Shown here piece by piece: positions 17,336-25,189 of a stretch of DNA of 64,000 bases. The first letter of the stretch is position 1. The number at the start of each line of letters is the position of its first letter. The notes under the pieces were generated by a model. That model ran no database searches and was not told the origin of the DNA. It was given only the letters and a program-made list of their open reading frames with translations. Origin of the DNA: Ramlibacter cellulosilyticus. GTDB taxonomy: Bacteria > Pseudomonadota > Gammaproteobacteria > Burkholderiales > Burkholderiaceae_C. Made by a program: the position numbers and the translations under genes. The DNA lies in NCBI RefSeq assembly GCF_014297465.1, contig NZ_JACORT010000002.1, forward strand, positions 434,001 to 498,000, written 5' to 3'.

Positions 17336-18784
17336 ATGCTCGGGGGAACCTTGGATACGCTGCCGCTCGTCGTCGACCTGGACGGAACGCTGGTGCGCAC
17401 GGACATGCTGCACGAGACGTCCTTGCGCGTGCTGCGCGACACGCCCTGGGACCTGTGGCGCATTCCGGTCTGGCTGCCGCAAGGCAAGGCGGTGGTGAAG
17501 CAGAACCTCGCCACGCGCGCTCGCTTCGATCCGCAGCACCTGCCGTACCACGAGCCCCTCCTCGCCTGGCTGCGCGAGCAGAAGGCCGCCGGCCGCAAGC
17601 TGGTGCTGTGCACCGCCTCCGACATGGCCGTGGCGCAGTCCGTCGCGGGCCACCTGGGCATTTTCGACGAGGTGATGGCCAGCGACGGGTCGCAGAACCT
17701 GGGCGGCAAGGTCAAGGCGGCTTCGCTGGTGGAGCGCTACGGCGACCGCGGGTTCGACTACGTGGGCAACTCCACCGCCGACATCCCGGTGTGGCGCCAC
17801 TCCCGGCGCGCAATCGTCGTGAACGCGCCGGCGGCGCTGGCCGTGAAGGCCGGCGGGTTGTGCGAAGTGGAGAAGGTGTTCCCCGGCCTGCCGATGGGGC
17901 TCAGGGTGTGGGGCCGCGTGCTGCGCGTGCACCAGTGGCTGAAGAACCTGCTGCTGTTCATGCCGCTGCTGGCGGCCCACGAGCTGGGCAACTCCGGCGC
18001 GTGGATGGCGCTCGTGCTCGCCTTCGTGTCCTTCAGCCTGTGCGCCTCGTCGGTGTACATCTTCAACGACCTCCTCGACCTGGAAAGCGACCGCGCGCAC
18101 CCGCGCAAGAAGGCCCGGCCCTTCGCTGCGGGCGCGGTGCCGGTCTGGAAGGGACTGGTGCTCTCGGTCGCCTTGCTGGCCGCGAGCTATGGGCTGGCGA
18201 CGCGGGTGGGCGGCAACTTCCTGCCCTGGCTCAGCTTCTACTTCGTCCTCACCTGCGCCTACTCCTGGATCCTGAAGCGGCTGATGCTGGTGGACTGCCT
18301 CGCGCTCGCGATGCTGTACACGGTGCGGGTCGTCGCCGGCGCGGCCGCGGCGGGGCTGTCCCTGTCGTTCTGGCTGCTGGCGTTCTCGGTCTTCCTGTTC
18401 CTCTCGCTGTCCTTCGTGAAGCGCTACGCGGAGCTCGAGGTGCAGCTGCACAGCGGCAAGCGCAAGGCGCACGGGCGGGGCTACTACACCACCGACGCGC
18501 CGCTGGTGCAGACGCTCGGGATCACGGCAGGCTACGGTGCCGTGCTGGTGCTGGCGCTGTACCTGAACAGCGACGCCGTCCTGCGGCTCTATGGCACGCC
18601 CGAGATCATGTGGGGCGCCGTGCCCGTGCTGCTGTTCTGGGTGAGCTGGATGTGGATGCAGGCGCACCGCGGCAAGATGCACGACGACCCGCTGGTCTTC
18701 GCGGTGAAGGACAAGGCGAGCCTCGCGGCCGGCGTGGCGTTCGCGCTCGTGCTCGCCCTGGGCTCGCTCGGCTGGAACTGGTAA
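17336..18784 (+). CDS. HAD phosphatase-UbiA prenyltransferase fusion
   Basis: A 482-residue fusion. Residues 8-175 are a HAD hydrolase (VVDLDGTLVRTD with Asp14 and Asp16; VGNSTADIPVW). Residues 190-482 are a UbiA-type membrane prenyltransferase with NDLLDLESD (Asn244, Asp245, Asp248, Asp252) and the second region YSWILKRLMLVD. Such fusions resemble decaprenyl-phosphate 5-phosphoribosyltransferase plus its phosphatase, which make polyprenyl-phosphoryl ribose for arabinofuranose synthesis. The surrounding flippase, epimerase, oxidoreductase and GT39 genes fit a lipid-linked sugar route; the exact sugar is inference. Confidence 0.88.
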   Translation: MLGGTLDTLPLVVDLDGTLVRTDMLHETSLRVLRDTPWDLWRIPVWLPQGKAVVKQNLATRARFDPQHLPYHEPLLAWLREQKAAGRKLVLCTASDMAVAQSVAGHLGIFDEVMASDGSQNLGGKVKAASLVERYGDRGFDYVGNSTADIPVWRHSRRAIVVNAPAALAVKAGGLCEVEKVFPGLPMGLRVWGRVLRVHQWLKNLLLFMPLLAAHELGNSGAWMALVLAFVSFSLCASSVYIFNDLLDLESDRAHPRKKARPFAAGAVPVWKGLVLSVALLAASYGLATRVGGNFLPWLSFYFVLTCAYSWILKRLMLVDCLALAMLYTVRVVAGAAAAGLSLSFWLLAFSVFLFLSLSFVKRYAELEVQLHSGKRKAHGRGYYTTDAPLVQTLGITAGYGAVLVLALYLNSDAVLRLYGTPEIMWGAVPVLLFWVSWMWMQAHRGKMHDDPLVFAVKDKASLAAGVAFALVLALGSLGWNW

Positions 18785-18819
18785 GGCCGCAGGCGGTACC
18801 CTGCTGGGACTGCAGCGCC

Positions 18820-19794
18820 TCAGGCGCGCTGCAGGCGGGACGCGACGGCCAGGCCGGCCGCGCCGAGCAGCAGGCCGAACCAGAAGGTCACCGCCCGCAG
18901 GCACAGGGCGGCCGCCAGCGCACTGGCACCGTCGGCGCCCTGCTGTCGCAGCATCAGCACGAGGGCGAGTTCCATGGCGCCGAGGCCCCCGGGGAGCAGG
19001 CTCGCCGCGCCCGCGAGCGTGGCGGCGCCGAAGATCGCGAAGCACACGTGCCAGGGCACCTGGAGCCCGAGTTGCGCCACCATGCCGGCGAAGGTGGCTG
19101 CCTGCAGGGCGTAGGCGAGCAGCGACGCGGCGACCGACCAAGACGCCACGCCGGGGCGCCAGAGCCGCACGAAGTCGTCGGCGCCCGTGCGCATCCACTC
19201 GGCCGGCCGGCGCAGCGCCTTCAGGCGCGCCGCCGCGGCGACGAAGCGCCGCCAGTGGCGGCCGTGCACGAACGCCGACACGGCCAGCGGCGCCGCGGCA
19301 ACGGCACCCAGCACCAGCAGCCAGCGCAGCGCCGCGGCATCGTTCCAGCCGGCGGCCCACGCGAGCGGCAGCAGCGCGATCAGCAGCACCGCATGCACGT
19401 CGGACAGGCGATCGGCGAGGAAGGCCGCGAGGCTGCTGCCCACGGGCACGCCATGGCGCACGAGGAAGGCGCTGCGCACCGTCTCGCCCGCCTTGCCGGG
19501 CGTCGCGCTCAGGCCGATCCCGGCGAGGTAGACCGCGCCGTCCACCGCCGGCGGCACGTGGTGGCCCAGGGTGCGCAGCAGGAAATGCCAGCGTGTCGCG
19601 CGCACGGCGAAGTTCGCCGTCGTCAGCGCCATGCCCGCCAGCAGCCAGCCGGCGCCGATGCGCGAGGCCGCGTCCGCGGTGTCGGCGCCGCCGAACCAGA
19701 GGGTGAGGCCCAGGTAGGCCGCGACCGCCGCCAGCAGCCCGAGCGCGAGGCGCCGTCCCGGCGCCGCCCACGGGGCCGCGACGGCCGTGTTCAT
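18820..19794 (-). CDS. Flippase-like / lysylphosphatidylglycerol synthase TM-region family protein
   Basis: A 324-residue membrane protein with about eight segments and the UPF0104/AglD-type pattern: NFAVRATRWHFLLRTLG near the start, YLAGIGLSATPGKAGETVRSAFLV near residue 100, and LLPGGLGAMELALVLMLRQQG near 270. The family has been linked to glycolipid handling and to the transmembrane part of MprF, without its synthase domain here. It overlaps the GtrA gene by four bases. This supports a membrane sugar-lipid role. Confidence 0.85.
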   Translation of the reverse strand: MNTAVAAPWAAPGRRLALGLLAAVAAYLGLTLWFGGADTADAASRIGAGWLLAGMALTTANFAVRATRWHFLLRTLGHHVPPAVDGAVYLAGIGLSATPGKAGETVRSAFLVRHGVPVGSSLAAFLADRLSDVHAVLLIALLPLAWAAGWNDAAALRWLLVLGAVAAAPLAVSAFVHGRHWRRFVAAAARLKALRRPAEWMRTGADDFVRLWRPGVASWSVAASLLAYALQAATFAGMVAQLGLQVPWHVCFAIFGAATLAGAASLLPGGLGAMELALVLMLRQQGADGASALAAALCLRAVTFWFGLLLGAAGLAVASRLQRA

Positions 19795-20192
19795 TCGGCC
19801 GCGCGGCGGAACGTGGCGTGCCGGTGGCCGAGGAAGCTGGTGAAGACCGGGACGGCCACGCCGAACAGGTGCGCGATCGCCTCCGCGTGCGTGACCACGC
19901 CCAGCGCGGGCAGCGCCCAGCGCGCGAGCACGAGGCTCACCACCAGCGTCTGCAGCAGCGCCAGCACGTTCACGATGGTGAACTTCACCACCTGCGGCAG
20001 CAGCGGCTGCCCCGAAGCGGAGAACACGTACTGGCGCATCAGCAGGAACGCCACCGTCATGCCCACGAGGTAGGCGCAGGTGATCGCCGCCGGGTACGGC
20101 AGCCAGAGGCTGAAGCCGAAGCGCGAGCCGTAGTTCGCCGCGGCCGCGACGCCGCCGGCGAGCACGAAGCGGAGGAACTGTGCGCTCAGCAT
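19791..20192 (-). CDS. GtrA family protein
   Basis: A 133-residue protein with four hydrophobic segments. The start FLRFVLAGGVAAAANYGSRFGF and the later FLLMRQYVFSA fit the GtrA fold, a small membrane protein proposed to flip polyprenyl-phosphate-linked sugars. It sits between an FAD oxidoreductase (7 bases upstream) and the flippase-like gene (overlapping), forming a four-gene minus-strand unit with the SDR epimerase. Confidence 0.9.
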   Translation of the reverse strand: MLSAQFLRFVLAGGVAAAANYGSRFGFSLWLPYPAAITCAYLVGMTVAFLLMRQYVFSASGQPLLPQVVKFTIVNVLALLQTLVVSLVLARWALPALGVVTHAEAIAHLFGVAVPVFTSFLGHRHATFRRAAE

Positions 20193-20199
20193 CGCGTGC

Positions 20200-21510
20200 T
20201 CACGCAGGGCGCGCAGACTGCGCCAGGCCGGCGAGGTGCTGGCCCAGCTTCACGCTTTCCTGGATGGACCGGTCCTCGGGGTAGTAGTGCGAGGTGTCCG
20301 CGAGGAACAGCCCTTCCAGGCCGCTGCGCATCGGCGGCAGCGCATCGAAGAAGCCGGGGGAGCACACCGTCTGCGAGTACTCGTAGCGCGAAGCCATGCT
20401 GTCGACGACGTCCGCGGGATCCCAGTCCGGGCGGATCCTGCGCATCGCCGCGATCGTCTCGTCCACGAACTCCTGGAACGGCCGGCGGTACTTCGCATGC
20501 GTCTGCGGCATGTAGAAGGGCGCGTACAGGATGGTCGCGCCCACCGACGGGTTCAGGTTGCTGTACTCGATCAGGCCCGGGATCTCGATCCGCGGGTCGT
20601 TGATGTTCATCCAGAAGTTGCGCGTGAACGGCCGCTTGAGTTTCAGCAGCACGCACACGACGCCGACGTTGCGGATCGCTTCCAGCTTGCGGCGTTCCTC
20701 CGCGGGCAGGCCGGGCGTCATCCGCGACAGGTAAGGCAGGGGGACCGTGGAGATCACCTGGTCGAAGGGCTGTTCGGTGCCGTCCACGCGCACGCCCGTG
20801 ACGCGGCCGCCGGCGGACACGATCTCCTGCACGCCGGCGTTCAATTCGATGCGGCCACCGAGCTCGCGGATGCGGCGCGCGATGGCGTCGATCAGCACCT
20901 CGGAGCCGCCCTCGATGTAGCCGAGGCGCTCCTGGAACAGGTTCTTGCGCGAGAGCGCCACCCGCTTGATGCGCGTGCCGAGCCACGCCGCGGACAGGCT
21001 GTCCTGGTACTCGTAGAACTTGTAGTGGAAGAGGCTCTTCCACATCACGTTGTACGCCCGCTCGCCGATGGCGTCCTTGATCCACTTCGTGGAGGAGAAC
21101 GTGTCGTAGGGCTTCCAGTCCCGGATGCCCTTGGCGCGCATCACGTGCAGGCCGTAGCGCACCTTCTCCGGCATCGTGAGGCCCGGGAAGCGCAGGAGGG
21201 CGAAAGGATGGCCCCAGTCGTACAGCTTCCCGTCGAAGTAGAACCCCATGTGGGTGTCGGTCCACTTCAGGCGGTCGAAGAGGCCGAACTCCTTCAGGTA
21301 TGCGAAGGTGGTCTCGTCGGGACCGCAGACGAAGTGGTAGTAGCGCTCGATCTGCACGCCGCCGAAGTCGACGGCGGCGGTCATGCCGCCGATGCGGCCG
21401 TCGCGCTCGAAGACGGTGACGGCATCACCCTTCTTCGCGAGTTCGTAGGCGACCGCCAGGCCCATGGGGCCGGCGCCGATCACGGCGATGCGGGCGGGGG
21501 CGGTGGTCAT
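20200..21510 (-). CDS. NAD(P)/FAD-dependent oxidoreductase (amine-oxidase/protoporphyrinogen-oxidase-like)
   Basis: A 436-residue flavoprotein. The dinucleotide-binding motif IAVIGAGPMGLAVAYELAKKG opens the protein, followed by VFERDGRIGGMTA. The C-terminus ends with GLFLADTSHYYPEDRSIQESVKLG, the second FAD-binding segment. The MWKSLFHYKFYEY middle part resembles the sugar-associated branch of this superfamily, such as UDP-galactopyranose mutase-like enzymes, rather than heme synthesis. Its start overlaps the SDR epimerase stop by four bases. A role in lipid-linked or nucleotide-sugar redox chemistry is likely from context. Confidence 0.85.
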   Translation of the reverse strand: MTTAPARIAVIGAGPMGLAVAYELAKKGDAVTVFERDGRIGGMTAAVDFGGVQIERYYHFVCGPDETTFAYLKEFGLFDRLKWTDTHMGFYFDGKLYDWGHPFALLRFPGLTMPEKVRYGLHVMRAKGIRDWKPYDTFSSTKWIKDAIGERAYNVMWKSLFHYKFYEYQDSLSAAWLGTRIKRVALSRKNLFQERLGYIEGGSEVLIDAIARRIRELGGRIELNAGVQEIVSAGGRVTGVRVDGTEQPFDQVISTVPLPYLSRMTPGLPAEERRKLEAIRNVGVVCVLLKLKRPFTRNFWMNINDPRIEIPGLIEYSNLNPSVGATILYAPFYMPQTHAKYRRPFQEFVDETIAAMRRIRPDWDPADVVDSMASRYEYSQTVCSPGFFDALPPMRSGLEGLFLADTSHYYPEDRSIQESVKLGQHLAGLAQSARPA

Positions 21511-22460
21511 GCGCGCTCCACCGCGTACTTGGCGTAGATCGGGTGCGTGAACGTCTCGCGCAGCCCCGCCTCCACCGGCGTCGGCTCGAAGCCGAAGGTC
21601 TGGCGGATGTCGACGCCCCGGAAGTCGTCGCCGGCGGTGAGGGCCTTGAGCTGCGCCGCCGTGAAAGGAGGCTGCTTGCTGAAGGCGCCGTAGATGCGCA
21701 GCAGCGTGGCGAACAGCCACTTGGGGATGCACACGATCGGCGTGCGCAGGCCCTTCACGCGGCGGATCGCGCGGATCACGTCGATATAGTCGATGCGGTC
21801 CTGGCCCACGAGGTCGTAGATCTGGCCCTGGGGCCGGTTGCGCAGGCACCACTCGATGGCGCGGCAGAAGTCGCGGTTGTAGAGCGGCTGGCGCATGTAG
21901 CGGCCGTGGCCGGGAATGGGGAACACCGGCACCTTCTCCATGAAGCGCGCGAGCCAGCCGAAGTGCTTGGGGTCGAACCAGCCGTACATGAGGGTGGGAC
22001 GCAGCACGCAGCCCGCGACGCCGCTGGCGATGAAGTGCTGCTCCTGGACCTTCTTGGTGTTGGTGTAGTCGTCGTCGGCCACGGAGTTCACGACCGAGGA
22101 ACTGACGTGCACCACCCACGGCACGCCATGGCGCTTGACCGCCTCGAGGATGCGGTCCGTCGCTTCGATGTTGTTGCGGACATACACCTGCGGCTCCAGC
22201 CCGCCGATCTGCGCATGCAGCATCACCACGGCGCCGGCGCCTTCGAGCTCCGCGGTCCACACGCCTTCCTCGGCGACGTCGGCCAGCACCGTGCGCACGC
22301 CCGGATTGAGCTGCGCCAGCAGCGCCAGGTTGTTCTTCTGCTTGTCGATGGCGACGACGTGGCGGTAGCCCATCTCGCGCAGCATGATCGTGAGGTTCTG
22401 ACCGACGAGGCCGGCCGCGCCGGTGATCACGATCTTCTGGGAGTGGATGTCAGGAATCAT
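21507..22460 (-). CDS. NAD-dependent epimerase/dehydratase (extended SDR)
   Basis: A 317-residue extended short-chain dehydrogenase. The Rossmann motif is ITGAAGLVGQN (about residues 12-22), and the catalytic YxxxK is seen in DDDYTNTKKVQEQ, with the preceding VHVSSSVV serine strand. The family changes sugars at nucleotide- or lipid-linked level. It is the first gene of the four-gene minus-strand unit with the FAD oxidoreductase, GtrA and flippase-like genes. The substrate sugar is unknown. Confidence 0.88.
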   Translation of the reverse strand: MIPDIHSQKIVITGAAGLVGQNLTIMLREMGYRHVVAIDKQKNNLALLAQLNPGVRTVLADVAEEGVWTAELEGAGAVVMLHAQIGGLEPQVYVRNNIEATDRILEAVKRHGVPWVVHVSSSVVNSVADDDYTNTKKVQEQHFIASGVAGCVLRPTLMYGWFDPKHFGWLARFMEKVPVFPIPGHGRYMRQPLYNRDFCRAIEWCLRNRPQGQIYDLVGQDRIDYIDVIRAIRRVKGLRTPIVCIPKWLFATLLRIYGAFSKQPPFTAAQLKALTAGDDFRGVDIRQTFGFEPTPVEAGLRETFTHPIYAKYAVERA

Positions 22461-22637
22461 CGAAAGGCGCGCGGGATGGCCCGGCGCGGGGGACAGGACC
22501 AAAAAGTATAAGACCTGCCCGCCAGTTGCCCGCCAGTTGCCCGCCGGGCGCAGGAGGGCCGCTCCGTATACTTTGCGACTTCCGCAACGCACGTGTCGCG
22601 CGCTGCGGCACGAGACCAGGGCGGGATAGTGCAGAAC

Positions 22638-24308
22638 ATGAACAATTTCCAGGAGGGCGTGGGGTCCTGGCGGTCGTCCCGCCGCCGCCTCGCGCGGGAT
22701 TTCCATCGGCGCGGCTATGCGTCGCGCCGGACGCCCGGGTGGAGGACGCCGGATCTGGCGGCGCCGGCGACAGATGCCTCGCGCGAGTGGGCCGGCAAGC
22801 TGCTGTTCGTCCTCGCGCTGGGCGTGTTCCTCTGGATGGGCCTGTTCAACCTGGGCCAGGCGCTGCTGGAGATGCATCCGTTCCGCCAGACGCAGACGGC
22901 CATCACCGCTTACTGGATGCAGCGGGAAGGCTTTTCCCTCGCGTATCCCACGCCGGTGCTGGGCGCCCCCTGGAGCATCCCTTTCGAGTTCCCGCTGTTC
23001 CAGTTCCTGGTCGCCTGGATCGCCAGGCTGACGGGCGCTCCGCTGGACCCGGTGGGGCGTGCGGTCAGCCTGGTCGCCACGCTGGCGGTGTGCCTGCCGC
23101 TGTACCGCTCGCTGCGGCTGCTCGGGGTGGAGCGAGGCGCCGCGCACTACGCCAACGCCTTGTACCTCACGGCACCGGTGTACCTGTTCTGGTCCGGCAC
23201 CTTCATGATCGAGGGGCTCGCGCTGCTGCTGGCCATGAGCGCCGGCTACTACCTCCTGAAGATGTACCGGCTCGGCGTGACCGCACGGGACCTCGTGCTG
23301 TTCGGCGCGTTCCTCACGCTTGCCCTCCTGCAGAAGATCACGACCGGCGCCTTCCCCGCCTTCGTGGGGCTGACGGCGTTCGCCTGGCGCGCGCTGGGCA
23401 CCATGCGCCACGGGCTGAACCTGCGCTCCCCGGTCGTGCGTGGCGCCCTGCTGGTCGGGGCGGTCGGCGGGCTCGCCCTCGTCGTGGGCTACGGGTGGGT
23501 GATGTACACGGACGCCGTGAAGGTGCGCAACGAGTTCGGCCGCTTCCTCGCCTCGAACTCGCCCACGCTCTCGGGCTGGAACTACGGGACCCTGGGACAG
23601 CGCTTCAGCAAGGCCTTCCTGGTCGACGTGGTGCTGCATCGGATCGTGCTGCCTTCCACGGCCCTGGGGCTGGGGGTGCTCGTGCTGGGGCTCCTGTTCC
23701 TGCGCTGGAGCGACGCCTCGGTGAAGAAGGTGGCGGCGCTGGGGCTGCTGCTGTTCGTCCTGCCGATGGCGGTGCTGACCAACCTGCACTTCGTCCACGA
23801 CTACTATCAGACGGCCAACCTCGTGTTCCTGGTGGCGGCCGTCGCCGTCGCGGTGTATGCGACGAGCGGGCTGCTCGTGCGCTGGCACCCGGCTGCCGCA
23901 CCGCTCGCGATGGCAGTCTTCGTGGCAGGCAACCTCCTCTTCTTCCATGGCATGTACTACCCCTGGAAGGCGACCATCCTCGGCCCGGGGAACAGCCGGA
24001 CGCTGAAGCTCGCGGAGTTCCTGCGAAACCACACGCCCGCGGACCGGCCGCTCCTGATCCTGGGCTACGACTGGTCCTCGGAGCTGCCGTACTACGCGCA
24101 GCGCAAGGCGCTGGCCGTGCCGCCCTGGACGCGGATGGAGATGGATGCCATCCAGTCCACGGAACGTTTCCTGCCCACGGCGCCTTCGGCGGTCGTCTCC
24201 TGTCCCGAGGAGAACGTCGATGCCTTGCGTGCCGCCATCGCCGCGCGCTTTCCGCAGAGCGAGGTGGTCACGGTGGACGACTGCCGGATCTACCTGCCCA
24301 GGCCCTAG
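22638..24308 (+). CDS. GT39/ArnT-like membrane glycosyltransferase
   Basis: A 556-residue GT-C type protein with about 11 membrane segments. After the first segment comes EMHPFRQTQTAITAYWM (about residues 75-91), the place of the catalytic acidic residue in GT39/ArnT enzymes, followed by APWSIPFEFPLFQFLVAWIAR. Such enzymes transfer sugars from polyprenyl phosphates on the periplasmic side. Unusual is a 45-residue Arg-rich cytosolic tail (RRRLARDFHRRGYASRR). The ATG at 22638 is chosen; a GTG at 22593 is an alternative. The donor may come from the adjacent UbiA/GtrA/epimerase genes. Confidence 0.82.
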   Translation: MNNFQEGVGSWRSSRRRLARDFHRRGYASRRTPGWRTPDLAAPATDASREWAGKLLFVLALGVFLWMGLFNLGQALLEMHPFRQTQTAITAYWMQREGFSLAYPTPVLGAPWSIPFEFPLFQFLVAWIARLTGAPLDPVGRAVSLVATLAVCLPLYRSLRLLGVERGAAHYANALYLTAPVYLFWSGTFMIEGLALLLAMSAGYYLLKMYRLGVTARDLVLFGAFLTLALLQKITTGAFPAFVGLTAFAWRALGTMRHGLNLRSPVVRGALLVGAVGGLALVVGYGWVMYTDAVKVRNEFGRFLASNSPTLSGWNYGTLGQRFSKAFLVDVVLHRIVLPSTALGLGVLVLGLLFLRWSDASVKKVAALGLLLFVLPMAVLTNLHFVHDYYQTANLVFLVAAVAVAVYATSGLLVRWHPAAAPLAMAVFVAGNLLFFHGMYYPWKATILGPGNSRTLKLAEFLRNHTPADRPLLILGYDWSSELPYYAQRKALAVPPWTRMEMDAIQSTERFLPTAPSAVVSCPEENVDALRAAIAARFPQSEVVTVDDCRIYLPRP

Positions 24309-24314
24309 GGCGGT

Positions 24315-25052
24315 TCACTTCCCCCGCCGCAGCTGCGTGAACGCGCCGAACTCCCAGTCTCGCATCGCCAGCACCAGCGTGTAGCCCTCGCGCTCCTTCG
24401 CCGGCAGCTTCTGGTCCGCCAGGTGCTGCTGCGCGAAGTCCTGCGCCACCTTCTGCAGGCGGTCGACGAAGGAGGGCGCGATCGCGCGGCTCACCTGTCC
24501 GTGCACCAGCAGCAGCGTCTCCGCATGGCCGTCGAAGCCGCCGCCGAAGTAGTCCAGCACGGCGTGGTCGCGGAAGTAGTTCATCACCGGCCCGTGCGGC
24601 CGCCAGCGGAAGGTCTTCGCGAGCTTCAGGCGGTAGCGGTTCATGGGCTTCAGCTCGATGATCCCGAGGCGATCCAGCTGCACGAAGTAGCGGATGCACT
24701 CGGCCTCCGAGAGCCGGTACTCGGTGGTGACCTGCTCCATCGTCCACTGCGACAGCACGCAGATCGCGCACAGCAGCAGCTTCTTGTCCGCGACCACCGC
24801 CTTTTCCTGCTCCTTCGTGAGCTCGGTGAGCAGCGGCTGCGCGTCGGCCACGCGGCGCGCCAGCTCCGCGAAATCCAGCTTCAGCACGCGGCAGATGGCG
24901 TCGATGCGCGAGAGCGCCATGTCGCCCTTGGCCAGCATGCGCTTCACGCTGGACTCCGCCATCCCGAGCCCCTTGGCCAGGTCGGCGTACGTCATCTGGG
25001 CGGACTTGAGCTCCTTCTTGAGGGCGAGGACGAGGTCGGCGGTGGTGCTCAT
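24315..25052 (-). CDS. XRE-type helix-turn-helix regulator with unassigned C-terminal domain
   Basis: A 245-residue protein. Residues 8-65 form a Cro/CI helix-turn-helix (MTYADLAKGLGMAESSVKRMLAKG). The following 180 residues (KKLLLCAICVLSQWTMEQVTTEYRLSEAE, then YFGGGFDGHAETLLLVHGQVSR) form a conserved helical region with a second winged-helix-like stretch, but I recognise no ligand domain. It is divergent from the MFS-PlsC fusion gene, which it may regulate. It is convergent with the GT39 gene, 6 bases apart. Confidence 0.85.
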   Translation of the reverse strand: MSTTADLVLALKKELKSAQMTYADLAKGLGMAESSVKRMLAKGDMALSRIDAICRVLKLDFAELARRVADAQPLLTELTKEQEKAVVADKKLLLCAICVLSQWTMEQVTTEYRLSEAECIRYFVQLDRLGIIELKPMNRYRLKLAKTFRWRPHGPVMNYFRDHAVLDYFGGGFDGHAETLLLVHGQVSRAIAPSFVDRLQKVAQDFAQQHLADQKLPAKEREGYTLVLAMRDWEFGAFTQLRRGK

Positions 25053-25189
25053 GCGAGTACAGGATTGCGATACCGGCGGGGCTGCCTGGCGGCAATGTAG
25101 CGGAATCGCAGCACTTTCCCCTTCGGGATGCGGACACTCGCGCCAGCGGACCGCCCATGGTCCATGATCCGCTCCAGAGGAGAAACCGA

